The position numbers and the translations under genes were made by a program. A model generated the notes under the pieces. That model was given only the letters and a program-made list of their open reading frames with translations, was not told where the DNA came from and did not search any database. A stretch of 64,000 bases of DNA, taken from Nemertoderma westbladi (Eukaryota; Xenacoelomorpha; Nemertodermatida; Nemertodermatidae). The stretch spans positions 96,834 to 160,833 of the forward strand of contig JAUCBJ010007030.1 of assembly GCA_032718475.1 (NCBI GenBank), written 5' to 3'. Below, piece after piece: positions 42,438 through 56,800 of this stretch (within the stretch, counting starts at the first letter, position 1; each line of letters starts with the position of its first letter).

Positions 42438-45400
42438 GTGGGTTTACCGATTAATATTACTACATATGTATTAGAAAAACTCAGTAAAATGAAAGACGCA
42501 AAATTAATCATTCTCCAGGGCGAAATTGTTGCTAATATCAGCCGATTACACACAAAAGTAAAACGGTAACCATTTATTGATTTGGTTAGAATAACGTTAA
42601 CGTGCCACTGTACATACTCTTTTCCCTAAATTGGTCATTTTAAATACGAAATATTAATTCGTTGAGATGGGAGATGGATTTGCTTCCAGACACACACCCC
42701 CCCCCCCCCCCCCCCCTTATGACAGATGATACATATAATCATTAAAATTAAGTTATAGTTGTAATATAATACACGAAATTGAACAATTCAATAAACAGTA
42801 AAAAATACACAATACAATAAAATGCAACGCAGTACAATGCTGTTTATATTGTACCCTTCTACACATCTCACTCTAGAGACCAAGCAGTATTTTGAAATTT
42901 TTGAAAGTTGGGCTGGCTGGTGGGGATCGTTTTCTTGGAAAGTATACTTACTATATTCCTTCCTTCCCATCCCTACCATCCATCCATCCAATCCATCGAA
43001 TACATCCCTCATTCTTTATCACTGCGGAAAATGTCCAGGATAACGCACATGGGCCGGTCTTTCTAACTCTCGTTTATTGTTTAGGTTCTTTCAACCTGCC
43101 CCTATAACCTGTTTCTTTACTAACATGCTTAGGCGGAGATGCAGGCGTAGATGTGGCGTTGCGTTTACTCCCAAATTGATGTGGTGATTTCACAGCAGGT
43201 GTCCCAATATTTGGTAAGCATTGTATAATTAGTTCGTCTATACTAGTAGAGGCTGTGTCTCCACACCATCATCATCCAAACGGGGAAATATATGTTTTCG
43301 GAAAGTTCTAGTCAACGCTAGTGATCATTCCAGTATTACTAAAAACTAAAATATTGGGCCTACACTAAACGATCTTGAATCCTATTATAGTGATCTGCAT
43401 ACCCATGTTGGTATCATCCCCCTGGCGTTACCAAATGACACGAATATTGACTTGTCTTTTAACAAGCAGTCTCAACCATTAGGTGAGCCTGAAATTTGCG
43501 AGGCTTCGATAGATTCGATATATTTTATTATGAATTTATCATGCTTTCAATTTTTTTGATTTTATTAATCATGTCATGAAATTAACATTATTTTGTTGCT
43601 ATTATTACAATCTTAATGGTTTATTTGTGCAGCTAAAGTATTTATTAATATGTATATATTGTATATTTTGGTTTTCCTTGATTCCCATGGCATTGATCAT
43701 CCCACGCATGGAGATCGATCAACTTGCTTGCTGGTCGAAAAAGCCAACCAACCACCAAGGTTAAGGCTGAATCACCAGCCGATCGCATCAATGGTTGGAA
43801 GGCCCACTTTGAAAAGCTCCTCAATAATGACAGGGTATTGCCTGATAACTTTATAGAAGTAAAAGTGTCTGAGTTTGTACTCCCAGATATTCCCATTGGT
43901 GATATCTCCTTTGCAGAAGTGAAGGCTGCTGCAAAGAGCATTAAGACCAATCGTGCCAGTGGAGTAGATGGTGTTCCCCCTAAGGTCTTTAAAATACCTG
44001 AGTGTTTAAAGCTCATCTATCCCATCATAGTAGACATGTACCGAACAACACGAGTCCCACAAGAAATTAAAACAAATAAGTTGGTGCCAGTTCCCAAGAA
44101 GGGCAACCTATCATTCTATGGTTCTTTTCGGGGAATCTCATTGTTCTCGATTGCTGCAAAGCTATACAATAGAATTCTATTAAATCGCATCAGGGATCCC
44201 ATTGAGAGACTGTTCCGGGGAAATCAGAATGGGTTCCGTAAAGGTCGTGGGACCATGGAGCCCATTTTGGCACTTAGAAGGATAATTGAAGAGTTATCAA
44301 AAAAGAAAGACAGGCATCTGGCTGTTATCTTTGTTGGCTTCTTCAAGGCCTTTGATTCAGTCTCTCGCTCACGTATGTTCAGCATACTTTCATTATATGA
44401 GATTTCTGATGAAATTATTGCAGCAATCAGATCAGTATACGATGGTTCGACAACATTTGTGTCTACTGTTGACGGTGACACAGAACCATTTGAAGTGTTA
44501 TGGGGCGTCCTCCAGGGAGACACACTTGCACCATTCTTGTTCATAATTGTTGTTGACTATATTCTACACATGTCCTTAGATCATCATAATGATGATGGGG
44601 TGATGATAACTCCACCTACTGGCTCCAGAAGTCGAGGAAATCCTGCCAAGTACCTAACTGATCTATACTTTGCTGATGACTTAGGAGTACTCTCAGATTC
44701 ACTAGAGGGAGCCCAACGGCTCCTCAGCTCATTAGAACATGCTGCTTCTAGTGTTGGTCTTTTTATTAACTCCAGAAAGACCAACATTTTGACAGTTAAC
44801 TTTGAAAGTCCTCAGCAAGTCTCCGATCATATGAGCATAAGCTCAAAAGATGGAATGCTTGAGCATGTGGATGACTTATGTTACCTGGGATCATGGATCC
44901 GGAAGTCAGGTGAGGACCTTCGAATACGTAAGGGAAAGGCATGGGCAGCCTTGAATAGGCTTTCCAGGATTTGGAAGTCACCGAGAATTAATCGGAAACT
45001 TATGGTCCGTTTATTTAGAGCAGCAGTAGTTCCAGTACTCCTCTATGGGAGTCCATACTGGGCTCTAACTGCTGAGGACACCAAATCTCTGGATGGCATA
45101 TTTACAAGAATGCTACGCCGGGTTCATTGTGTCAAGTACAATGCACACATCTCCAACCAGACACTATATAACATTGGAGGTGTCTCATTGGTTCCCCCAA
45201 GCTTGACACTAGAACAAAATCGCCTCCGCTTTACAGGACATGTGCAGTGCATAATCTTGTACTTTGGCAGCCTCATGGAGTGAATAAGCATGGTGGACAG
45301 CCCATGACTTTCATGAGACGCATCTTAAAGGACACTGGCCTTGAAGATGCGGATAATCTAGCAAATGTCATGGGTGATAGGGAGTTGTGGCGGTGCAATT

Positions 45401-48400
45401 TTGTCGATAAGCCGGCACAGCATTCTTAAAAATGCAGCTGCAATGCAGCATGCCGATCCTAGTAGTAGTTTCCTTTGTCAATGTTTTTTATTTTTTTTAT
45501 GAATAAATTTCATGCATATACTGTAATTTAGCATTTCTTGTTTTTTTTCTTTTATTTATTTCCGGGTATAAAATCAACAAATTGCACATATTATAAACAT
45601 TAAAAATAAACAGAGCGGAAAACCGCGGAAAACCTCGAAGAGGCCCACCAAGTAGCACTTGTTAAAAAGTTTTTACAGATCTCGTATACATTGCAACTCT
45701 CGCTGGCTCTCGTAATTGGATTTGCCTCGCATTGTAACTGCTTAATTGCTAAATCATATAAGACTCGAAATATACTAAATAAGTTAACCGCATATGTATT
45801 ATGTATATATATATCTAAATTATTTATATATCCGATTCTATTTAATTATTTACATTGCAGTATGTAACGAAGAAGATCACACCGCTTATACAGCTTTCTC
45901 TGGACAGGTTGTGTCCAAGAACCATCCGAATAACTACGCAAATAATTATTGCGGTTATTATAAGATAAAACTACCACAAGGGAATGTCATACAGACTGAC
46001 TTCACAGAATATAACACTGAAAACAACTATGACTTTGTATATGTGAGTTAAATATCATTGTATCCCCCCCCCCCCCCCGCAAGTTATCCTAAATAATACT
46101 GCTAAAAATGGACTTAAAGGTTTTATCTATGTTAATATTGGCAAAGTAAAACAGTTATGCTATTTATACAGGTTTATGACGGCCCTGTATCGCCGGCTAC
46201 ACAAATTAAAAAATTCACCGGTAACTTACCAGATGGACACGAAAATCCGGCAAGAATTATATCGAAAACAAACGAGTTAACCTTTAAGTTAACGAGTGAT
46301 GCCAGTATTGGAAAATATGGATTCAAATTTAACTATTCTCCAAGTGAGTGACATTTCTAATAATTACTCAATAGTGTAAAAGAATGCGGGTTTAATAACT
46401 CTTAATACTACAAAACAAATGTAAGCAAACAGTCAGCCGAAGCCGGAGGCGACCCGAAGGTTCCTATTCAGGTAGCTGCTACCCGAGAGTAGGGATGGTC
46501 GACTCCCTGTCCCAAGATTTGCTCCCAGTAATTTCAACTGGTACTCATTTTATCGACCCCAGCAGATGAAAGGCAGAATGGAGCCAGGCTGGGCTCGAAC
46601 CTACACCTAATAGATTACAGCTATTACAATAGATCTGTCAGCTGAAACCTGATCAGGTTCCACCTTGGTGTAGTGGTCGCATTGAATTCACATTTCTCGC
46701 AGGTCGTGGGTTCGATCCTGGGCCAGGGCAGTTTTCGTTTCGGCACGAATGCTTTAAAGGGACCAGTCAGGGCGCATCTCTGCCTTGCATCCTTAAGTGG
46801 TAGCTTAATGAGTACTGGAGTTTCCTCTGGGGAGCAATGTTCTGGGGGACCGCACTGGAAATAAGTCGTCAGACTTTGTGCGTAATCCCTGGCCTGGCGG
46901 CCGAAGAAAATTTACTTTTTGTTACTTTACTTTACAGCCAATTGAGCTAACCCGCCATAATTCTGCGATTCAGTAGGATATTATTAATATTAATACTTAT
47001 TATATATGAATATGGGATTCTGGGATCACTCTAAGCAGCTTGTCGATCGTCTTGTAAGAGGGATTGAAATTGACATTTAAATTTACCAATTCCGCTTGAT
47101 TTCAATTAATAATTTATAACTGTTGTTAATAATGTTTACACTTTAACAATAATTGTTGCAGGATTTTCCATAAATTTACGAAAAACGAACCGCCCTTTTC
47201 AAATTATGATTATGGCTAAATTTAAACACCCTATTTAGTGGACTCCTATACTCGGATGGTATGATCATTATTATTGCATTGGTATTATTAATCCTCATTG
47301 GTAATGAATTTGTCAACAATTATAATATAATTAAAAAGTGAAATTATTATTTCAGAAATTACATTATAACATTACATTACAATAAAACACATGTAATGTT
47401 ATATTCTGGTGAGTACATTTAGAGGATGTTGTAAATATAATTATTGGATCCTATCAGTTTATAATAGTGTGGTCATCGAATTGAATTTCTATCATTGAGT
47501 CTATGCCAATTTTCGTGTTATGGGGCTATTTTTCGAAATAATAAAAAGACACTTTAATATTTTTTCCAAAATTTTTTTCCACATCCTTGTTGTACAGCTG
47601 CGTTGATTGATATAATTTTCATTGAAGGACGAGCTATAACTATGGAGGAGATCACTTGATATACATATATACATAGTAAATACTTTTACAGTAAGAAATC
47701 GTAACGGTCTTCTAATTAATTAAGTTAAGATGCTGAAGACCCCCTTAACTGAATTAATAAATTACAAACAGGCTAAAGGATGTTTGCCTATCGTCTGACC
47801 CAGGTAAAACGTTAAACGTTGCATCAACCTTGACTGCTCGTTATCATTGCAACAATAATGTTAACGTTGCAAATAGAATTTAAATTAATGTTGAATCAAT
47901 AACGTTGTAGCAACTAACATTTCATACACATTCAAACTAAATATTGCAGTTGAAATGTTGAAAAAATATGACAATTTTATCCAACAAGTGATTGAGACAA
48001 AATGAGTAAAAAAATTGAGTAAACACGCGCGATTCATTCCTAATGAAGGGAAATACGAAGTAGGGCTTTTATGGCGATCAAAGGAAGGGCACCTTCTCAA
48101 TAACCGACCGTCCTCAATTACTACTATATGCCCACACTATCATTTTTTCATAGCACCAGTTGGTGCCTTCTATCATTGAGTCTATGGCAATTTTCGTGTT
48201 ATGGGGCTTTTTTCGAAATAAAAAATTTTGAGACGATTCTATTGAAACCTCGATTTCATAAGTACCCATAGAAATCTATTTTAATGGTACATGAAAAATT
48301 TTCAATAAAATTGTTAGAGCCGTTTTTGGTCTAGGTCAGCTGTAGTTAGTCAGTCATAATTTTTTCTTACAGGAATCAAGTCTTACGACTTGTTAACAAA

Positions 48401-51400
48401 CACAACAACAGTACGGTATCAGTCGGGCTACTATTGTTCCTACTACTACTACTACTAGGATCAGCATGCTGCATTGCAGCTGCATCTTTAAGAATGCTGT
48501 GCCGGCTTGTTGACAAAATTGCGCCGCCACAACTCCCTATCACCCATGACATTTGCTAGATCACCCACATCTTCAAGGCCTTTGTCCTTTAAGATGCGTC
48601 TCAAGAAAGTCATGGGCTGTCCACCATGCTTATTCACTCCATGAGGCTGCCAAAGTACAAGATTATGCACTGGCTGATCCTCACGGCGAAAGCAATGTCC
48701 TGCAAAGCAGAGGCGGCTTTGTTCTAGTGTCAAGCTTGGGGAACCAATGAGTCACCTCCTATGTTATAAAGTGACTTGTTGGAGATGTGTGCATTGTACT
48801 TGGCACAGTGAACCCGGCGTAGCATTCTTAAGAATGTTAACCGATTAATTCTATGTGAATTCCAAATCCTGGAAAGCGTATTCAAGGCTGTCCATGCCTT
48901 TCCCTTTTGTATTCGAAGGTCCTCACCTGTCTTCTGGATCCATGATCCCAGGTAACAGAAGTCATCCGCATGCTCAAGCATAACATTATTTGAGCTTATG
49001 CTCATCCGGCCAGAGACTTGCTGGGGACTTTCAAAGTTAACTGTCAAAATGTTGGTCTTTTTGCAGTTAATAATAAAAAGACCCAACACAAGAAGCAGCC
49101 TGTTCTAATGAGCTGAGAAGCCGTTGGGCTCCCACTAGTGATTCTGGGAGTACTCCTAAATCATCAGCAAAGTCTAGATAAATCAGTTAGGTACTTGGCA
49201 GGATTTCCTCGACTTCTGGAACCAGTAGGTGGAGTTACCATCACGCCATCATCATTATGATGATCTAAGGACATGCGTAGAACATAAGTCAACCAAAATT
49301 ATGAACAAGAATGGCGCAAGTGTGACTCCATGGAGGACTGCCCATAACACTTTAAATGGTTCTGTGTCACCATCAACAGTAGACACAAAAATGTTGTTGA
49401 ACCATCGTATACTGATCTTATTGCTGCAATAATTTCATCAGGAATCCCATATAATGAAAGTATGATGAACATACGTGAGCGAGAGACTGAATCAAAGGCC
49501 TTGAAGAAGTCAACAAAGATATCAGCCAGATGCCTGTCTTTCTTTTTTGATAACTTTTCAATTATCCTTCAAAGTGCCAAAATGGGCTCCATGGACCCAC
49601 GACCTTTATGGAACCCATTCTGATTTCCACGAAGCAATCTCTCATTGGGATCCCTGATGTGATTTAATATAATTATATTGTATAACTTTGCAGCAATCGA
49701 GATCAATGAAATTCCCCGAAAAGAACCATAAGAGTGTTAGGTTGCCCTTCTTGAGAACTGGCACCAACTTATTTGTTTTCATTTCTTGTGGGACTCTTGT
49801 TGTTCTGTACATGTCTACTATGATGGGATAGATGAGCTTTAAACACTACAACACAGGGTGATGTATGTAGGTGATTGATGCAGACTTGCATTAAAGTCTC
49901 CCAGGAATGTTAAGAATGCATACTGATCCACTCCATCAGTAGCTGCTTATACATTGTGGTAGAAATTTTCCACCTCCTCTACTGGGGCAACACTAATTGG
50001 AGCACACAATCAGAACCACCTTAGGAAACTTCTTAGCCAGAACATGAGAAGTGGCAACGGATGATGCGGTTAGAGATTTTGTCTATTTTGTCCAATGCTT
50101 CATGTGTAGTTGGATTAATCAATAGACCAATTCCACCATTGTTACTATCATCTGCTGATGCGAGGGCGACCACCCCCATGTCTTTAATCAGAACCTCACC
50201 AGTATGTCCAGTCTGCTTTCGGTGCTCTTGAATACCCACTGCGCTAAGAGAAAGCTTATCTGCCAAGGCAGTCAGCTCACCTTGTCACATTAGGGAGCCG
50301 AGTGTTAGGGTGTTAACTGAAGCTAGTCTAGTGACTTGCCTCAGATTCACCATTGGCTTGTTTGTTCAGGGTGGAACATGAGAGTAGATTTCAACTCCAG
50401 AATCCCTCTCTCCATCACAATCTGGCCTACCTGGTGACCCAGGTTGTGGGCCAGAAAGGTCATCAGGGAAGGGACCCACAGAATTGTTGGCCGCTCTCTC
50501 TCCAGTAGGGGGTGAGACAGGCAGCCGGTCAGGAGATAACTGACGCCTGTGAGGCCGATTGTGTCCGGTAATTCCACTGGCCTCTAGTGGCCGGACCTCC
50601 GCATTACTAATGTAATCCATAGTGGGGGTTGGGTGGTGCTTTTTTGCCGAGTCAGCTCTCGGGGCAAATACCACACCCTGGTTTGCCATTCCACAGGGTG
50701 GGTGTCGCAATGGAGTCAGATATGAGGCCCATCAAACATATCTACTCTGGCACACATGACCCACCATTGGCTGTTGCAGCTCATCTGCTGGGTCATGCCC
50801 TGTACCCCTGCTGCCAGGTGCAGGTCGCAGTGAAGTGCACTCAAGAGTGGACATGAGAACACTACTCCTGACAAGCCATTGGTAGATCACCATCTGCCTG
50901 GCCTGCAGTCAAGTATATAGGTCCTTAATCCAGGACCAAGGGCGTGCTTATCCCAGAACAAAGTGGTTCCTAGTTACAGGACGAGATTTTCCCTAGTAAG
51001 AGGTTCTATGGCCACAGGTGGCACCTCCTTTATGCTGCATGGAGGTGGCTAGTTTTCTTGATCAATGACCTAGAATACCTGACCTGACCTGCCTTGTTCC
51101 TAGCAACTTACATGGTGTGTAATCTCTGTAAATTTGGAGGTCAAGATGGATGACACAATATAGCAATCTTCGCTCTCAAAATGTTAACAACATCGTTTAT
51201 TGTTTTGTTGAGAAAAAGCCCTCTGTTACCTGGCATCGCTGTAACCTGCTCATTTCTGCCTTAATCGGGCGAAGGTTGGACGCAGGCGAAGATTTCACAC
51301 GGGGAAAGATTACACCCAACCTAATCAACCCCCTATTACCATTCCGATTCACTTTTATGCCATATTCAATAGATCATACGTTTAATGTTACTAAGAGTCA

Positions 51401-53778
51401 GAATCAATTACCGATTTAGTGTATTAGTTTTTTAACAGAATAAGTCAAGACATATTTCTATGCTGTAGCTGACATCAGATAATACGATAGTAATAGTATC
51501 AGAATATAAATGCACTCCAGACATCTACAGTACAGTTACTGTCCTGTTATGTGACGGGATCCGAGAGGATCCCGGTTTATCCGGTGTTGGTTACGTACGC
51601 GTCAGCCGCACCGTGTGATGGAAAAGGTAATAAGTTTGTTGCTCCAGCATTACTGATAAAGTATAATATAGTTGATAGCACATAAGACTGAGATAACAGA
51701 TAACACGGTAATATACTATGGGTGACGGCGGTGACGGTCCTAACTGTCACCGTACTACCTGACTGTACTGACAGACTGAGATGACTGAACCTGATATGAT
51801 TACAGGTTACTGGTTATATTGCACGGTGGCCTTATTGCTACTCAATCGATGCCTTTCCCCCCTCTGATTGGTTGATACCCTTGTTGGCACCCCGTGGAGT
51901 GTTCCCGTTCACTCCTCCTGTTCTCTCTGGGTTAGGGGTTTGGCCCCTGACCCCTATTGTGTGTGTCTCCTTTGGGGCCTATTGTCCCCGTTTACTGGGC
52001 TGACACGAGGTTGATTGGTAATCAACCTCGTGCTCCCAATATTGCTTAATGGCTCACTCTATGGGTTTGTGTTAGCGGAATTGGATAAGCTAACACTCCC
52101 CCCCATGCTATCTTCCCGGTGAGAAGATAGCATCCAACTAAAGTGCGCTACAATTCCGCTGGATCCCGATCTAACATCGGGTGTGGGGTGGGTATATTTT
52201 TTCGGAGTCGGCTTTCCAGGCCGCTCCCTATGGGTATGATGTCACTACCCTCTGGCGTCTCGTGTCGGGCCGATCGTGCGCTTCTCTCACACAATTTTGT
52301 TTCCCCAACACTCTCACCACTCTACTCCAACTCTCGCATACTCCCGGACCTCCTCGTCCCACACTCTTCCTCTCACTTCTCCTCCCCCACACTTGAATTG
52401 CGCCCTCGCTCTCTTCGCACTCCGCACTATTACTTCTCTACTCTCTGTCACTCCCTAAGGCTTTAATCTCTAATGCTACCCCTGTGCTATCATACTATCT
52501 ACCTACTGCTTACTAACTCTAACTATCTAACTAACTCTGCTAACTACTAACTCTACTCCACTCTTCTAACTCTACTACCTGGCACCCTATGTGCCCTCTC
52601 TACTACTCTACTCTATCTCTAACTCTCTAACTCTACTACCTGGCACCCTATGTGCCCGTCTCTACTATTCTACTCTCTGGCACCCTATGTGCCCTCTCTG
52701 CTACCTCTAACACTCTACTCTACTACCTGGCACCCTATGTGCCCTCTTTACTCTTCTACTACCTGGCACCCAATGTGCCCGTCTCTACTCCTCTACTCTC
52801 CCTTTATGTCTCATCGCCTACACGTGACGCTCTGAGTGCCGGCAGCGTGGGTACGTTAATTATGTGAACTACTACTGACTCTACTAACTCTACTAACTCT
52901 CTTCTAACTCTACTAACTCTTTTTGTGCCCGGCACCTCTTGTGCCCGGCACCTTCTAACTCTACTAACTCTCTACTAACTCAACTAACTCTACTACTAAC
53001 TCAACTAACTCTACTACTAACTATTTTTGTGCCCAGCACCTCTTGTGCCCGGCACCCACCCTAATTAACATACCCTGCTCTTACATCAAACACGTCATCA
53101 CGCCCGTGCCCCACTAAGTTCAGCGCATTCCCTACTAACTCTAACTGCGTGGCGCTTCCGGTGCCCACAACCCTTCTACTGCTACTACTAACACTCCTAA
53201 CTAGCGGTACTACGTACCCTCTTACTCTTACTTTCTAATCGGTACTTACGTACCGTCTAACTCTAACTACCTAGCGGTACTTACGTACCCTCTAACTCTC
53301 TAACTAGCTAGCGGTACTTACATACCCTCTAACCCTAACTAACTAGCGGTACTTACGTACCCTCTAATTCTAACTAACTAGCGGTACTTACGTACCCTCT
53401 AACTCTCTTCTACTAACGGTACTACACGTACCCTCCTACTAACTCCTCTACTAACGGTACTACACGTACCCTCCTACTAACTCTTCTACTAACGGTACTA
53501 CACGTACCCTCCTACTAACTCTTCTACTAACGGTACTACACGTACCCTCCTACTAACTCTTCTACTAACGGTACTACACGTACCCTCCTACTAACTCTTC
53601 TACTAACGGTACTACACGTACCCTCCTACTAACTCTTCTACTAACGGTACTACACGTACCCTCCTACTAACTCTTCTACTAACGGTACTACACGTACCCT
53701 CCTACTAACTCTTCTACTAACGGTACTACACGTACCCTCCTACTAACTCTTCTACTAACGGCACTACGTACCACCCTT

Positions 53779-53827
<49 letters not shown>

Positions 53828-56800
53828 CTTACTACCTAACTTCTACCTACTCTATTATTTAATTATTTTTAATTAAATAATTATTTTATATTTTGTGCGT
53901 GGGAAGGGCGTCTCGCCCTCATTCCCACCCCCCTCAGTCCAAAACTTTGGACGACTAAAAACTCTCACGTGCCCCTTCTTCCAGTAGGCACACTCCTGCT
54001 GCCCTCCTATACGTCCTCTAACTCTTCGCCACACTCTCTTCGGTGCCACCTTTGCTGGCCTCCCCCTTCGTATGTGCGCTGGCATTAGAGCCCTCGACGA
54101 CCCCCGCTCGTTCCTTGGTACACGCGGTGTCTGCCCATGTAATGCCCCCTCGCACTGTGTCCGTCCTGCGTGTGTATGCAACACGCCTCCTTCTACTTTC
54201 CCGACTCCCTTATGTTTGCTAATGGGCTTCTCTGCCCCTGGTTTAGTCCTTTCATATCCTCTCCCTTTCCAACACTCTCCGGATCTGTGTCCTTTTACCA
54301 CACATCGATGACATAGTCCGTTTGCGTCTGTGTAGGCTACACGATCTCGTTTGGGCAACGCTTGCCAGTACTTGCAACTCCTGGTCTTATGGGTTCCGTC
54401 CCGATGTAATTGACATTGGAATCCTGGATTATAGCGTTTCCTGTATAGTCCTTCACGTATCGCGCTTAGGTTTATATGTACCGATTTAATGTTTTGGTTG
54501 TCTAGATTCGGCCTACTGGGTATATTGGGATTGTTTTTATTTACGGTGTTATTTTCTTTCTGTCCCTGCCACGGTGTGGCCCTACTACCAGCTAACTGTG
54601 GACTGGTAGTCCCCTGTATGGCCGCGTGTGGTGGTGACTGTCCGCACGACCTGCTCTCGTCCAGGGAGTTCGATATTCTTGCTCCTATCGGGGTATATTG
54701 TCGATATTGTGATGGGGGAATGTTACCCTGTCCCCCCCCAGCCGGTATGTTTGGTACTGGGGTTGATGTTAATACATTGGGGCCCATACATCTATCTCCA
54801 ATAACTCCCCCCTCCCCTGGATATATGTTATGTCCCTGTGTATTATAGTCATGCTGCTGTACCGATATAGGCCTACCTACCTCTCGCCTACCTACCGGTA
54901 TGTACTCCGCGACTTCCGGGTTTAATCCCGTCGTTCGCGCTACCCCATCGCCTACTCTATCTCTCCCAGCATGGCCTATAATAGTATGTGCAGTAAGGCC
55001 TACAGTATGTCCTGCAGTCTGCATGTGCCCTTCCGAACCGAAGTTTATTCTTCGCGAATCTCGAATCTCCCCGCGACTACTGCACTCTCGATCGGCAGCT
55101 ATATCCCGTCGGGAAGCTTCTCTTCGATCCCCTCTCCTGTTCTCGACCTTGTATTGGTACCTCCTGTACCCCTCTCTTGGCGTGCGGTGCGTTTCTCCGG
55201 GGCGACGGCAATCTCCCGAAGTTCGACCCCACTGGCTCCCTGACTCCATCTCTACTATCGACGGTCCGTTATCCGTCCTCGCACTCCTATCGTTCGTGGC
55301 GACACCTTTTCTACTATCTCCTCTTCTTCTCTTTTCTGTGTAGTATTCCGGCTCGTGAGGTCTCTCGTCGACCTCCCGGTTAAACTCCACTGTTCTTCTT
55401 CCCTCTTCTGATCGGGCTCGACGCTTCGCCTGCCCTCTCGCGACGTCAACCTGCCTCTCTCTGCTCGATCGCACGCCGCTGGGGATACTCGCAATCCCCC
55501 TATTACCCTCCGTCGCCGGGTGTTGCGGTTTACCTGATTCGGCCCGCGCATTATCCGCTGACGGCTGTGGGACACTCTCTGCCCCCCCCTCTCTCTCTAC
55601 TAATCTCTCGCGGTGGGGTGCCCGTAGCCCCCCCCCCCACCCGCCACTTCTAACTTCACTATTTCTTACTATACTTCTACACCCCTCTTGTGGGGCATTC
55701 TCTGCCCCCCCTCTTTCGCCACTAATCTTATGTGGTGGGGCGCCCGTAGCCCCCCCCCCCCACCCGCCACTTCTAACTTCACTACCTCTTACTACACTCC
55801 TACACCCCTCTTGTGGGGCATTCTCTGCCCCCCCTCTCTCGCCACTAATCTTATGTGGTGGGGCGCCCGTAGCCCCCCCCCACCCGCCACATCTAACTTC
55901 AATATCTCTTACTTCGTCTCTACACCCCTCTCTAGTCGACGCACTGTCTCTACTACGGCTGGGTCTATTCACCCCCGCCTCTCTCTCTACTACTGAGTGG
56001 CCCACCAGGCCCACTTCGGGTTGGCTCAACCCCGCTGCCTCCTGCCTACCAACTACGTGGCCTACCAGGCCGCCGTCGGGTTGGCTCAACCCTGCCACTT
56101 CCTGCCTACTAACTACGTGGCCTACCAGGCCCTCGTCTGCTGAGTTATGTACGTCCGACACGCTCATATTAATAACACCATTCCCAATATTATTTGTTAA
56201 ATCAATTAAATTATTAGAATTTGAAACGGGATTATTATTTAAATTATTTAAATTACTTAGATCACTACTATTCTCTAAACTTAAATTATTATCCGAATTA
56301 TTTTGCGGGTTTGAATTGAAATTATTATTTAGAATATTTGTATTTAAATTTAAATTACTACTACCCGGTAAAATATTATTTCCTGTAATAAAGGGATTAG
56401 GGTTATCTACTACGGTACTATTAATGTTAGCATTTCCTAACGTACTACTATTACCCCCCCCCCCCCCCCCCCCGCCCGTACGGCTACACCAGTTCTGGTT
56501 CTCTCGCCCGGTGCCCGTAAGTGGGGGCTCACTCTCTGATATCTCCAACCGCGCCAGTTCTAGTCGGCGCCGTTTAAGTTTGGCCCGATATTGCGCAAGC
56601 AGCGCCAGTCGGACAAGCAAAAGATCTCGCTCACGCTCTTGCTTTAACTCTCTCTCTCTGCACACTCGGAACTCTCTCGCAAGCATCCCATACCACCTCG
56701 CCGGCTCGCTCTCTATTCTCCCCATTATTATCCCGATATGCTCCCGATCTCTATGCTCCTCGGCCCTCTCTCTATCCTCCCTTACCAACTCTAATAATGC

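Noticed and set aside
43671-45478. Target duplication GTTTTCCTTG / GTTTCCTTTG around the family A copy in intron 1
   Set aside because: The two words are not identical and lie next to T-rich sequence; too weak to call.
46655-46730. Functional tRNA gene
   Set aside because: A and B boxes are good but acceptor and anticodon stems do not pair, and a SINE body and tail follow.
47723-47751. CTGAAGA in a hairpin, possible third hammerhead
   Set aside because: No GAAA, no stem II or stem I partner.
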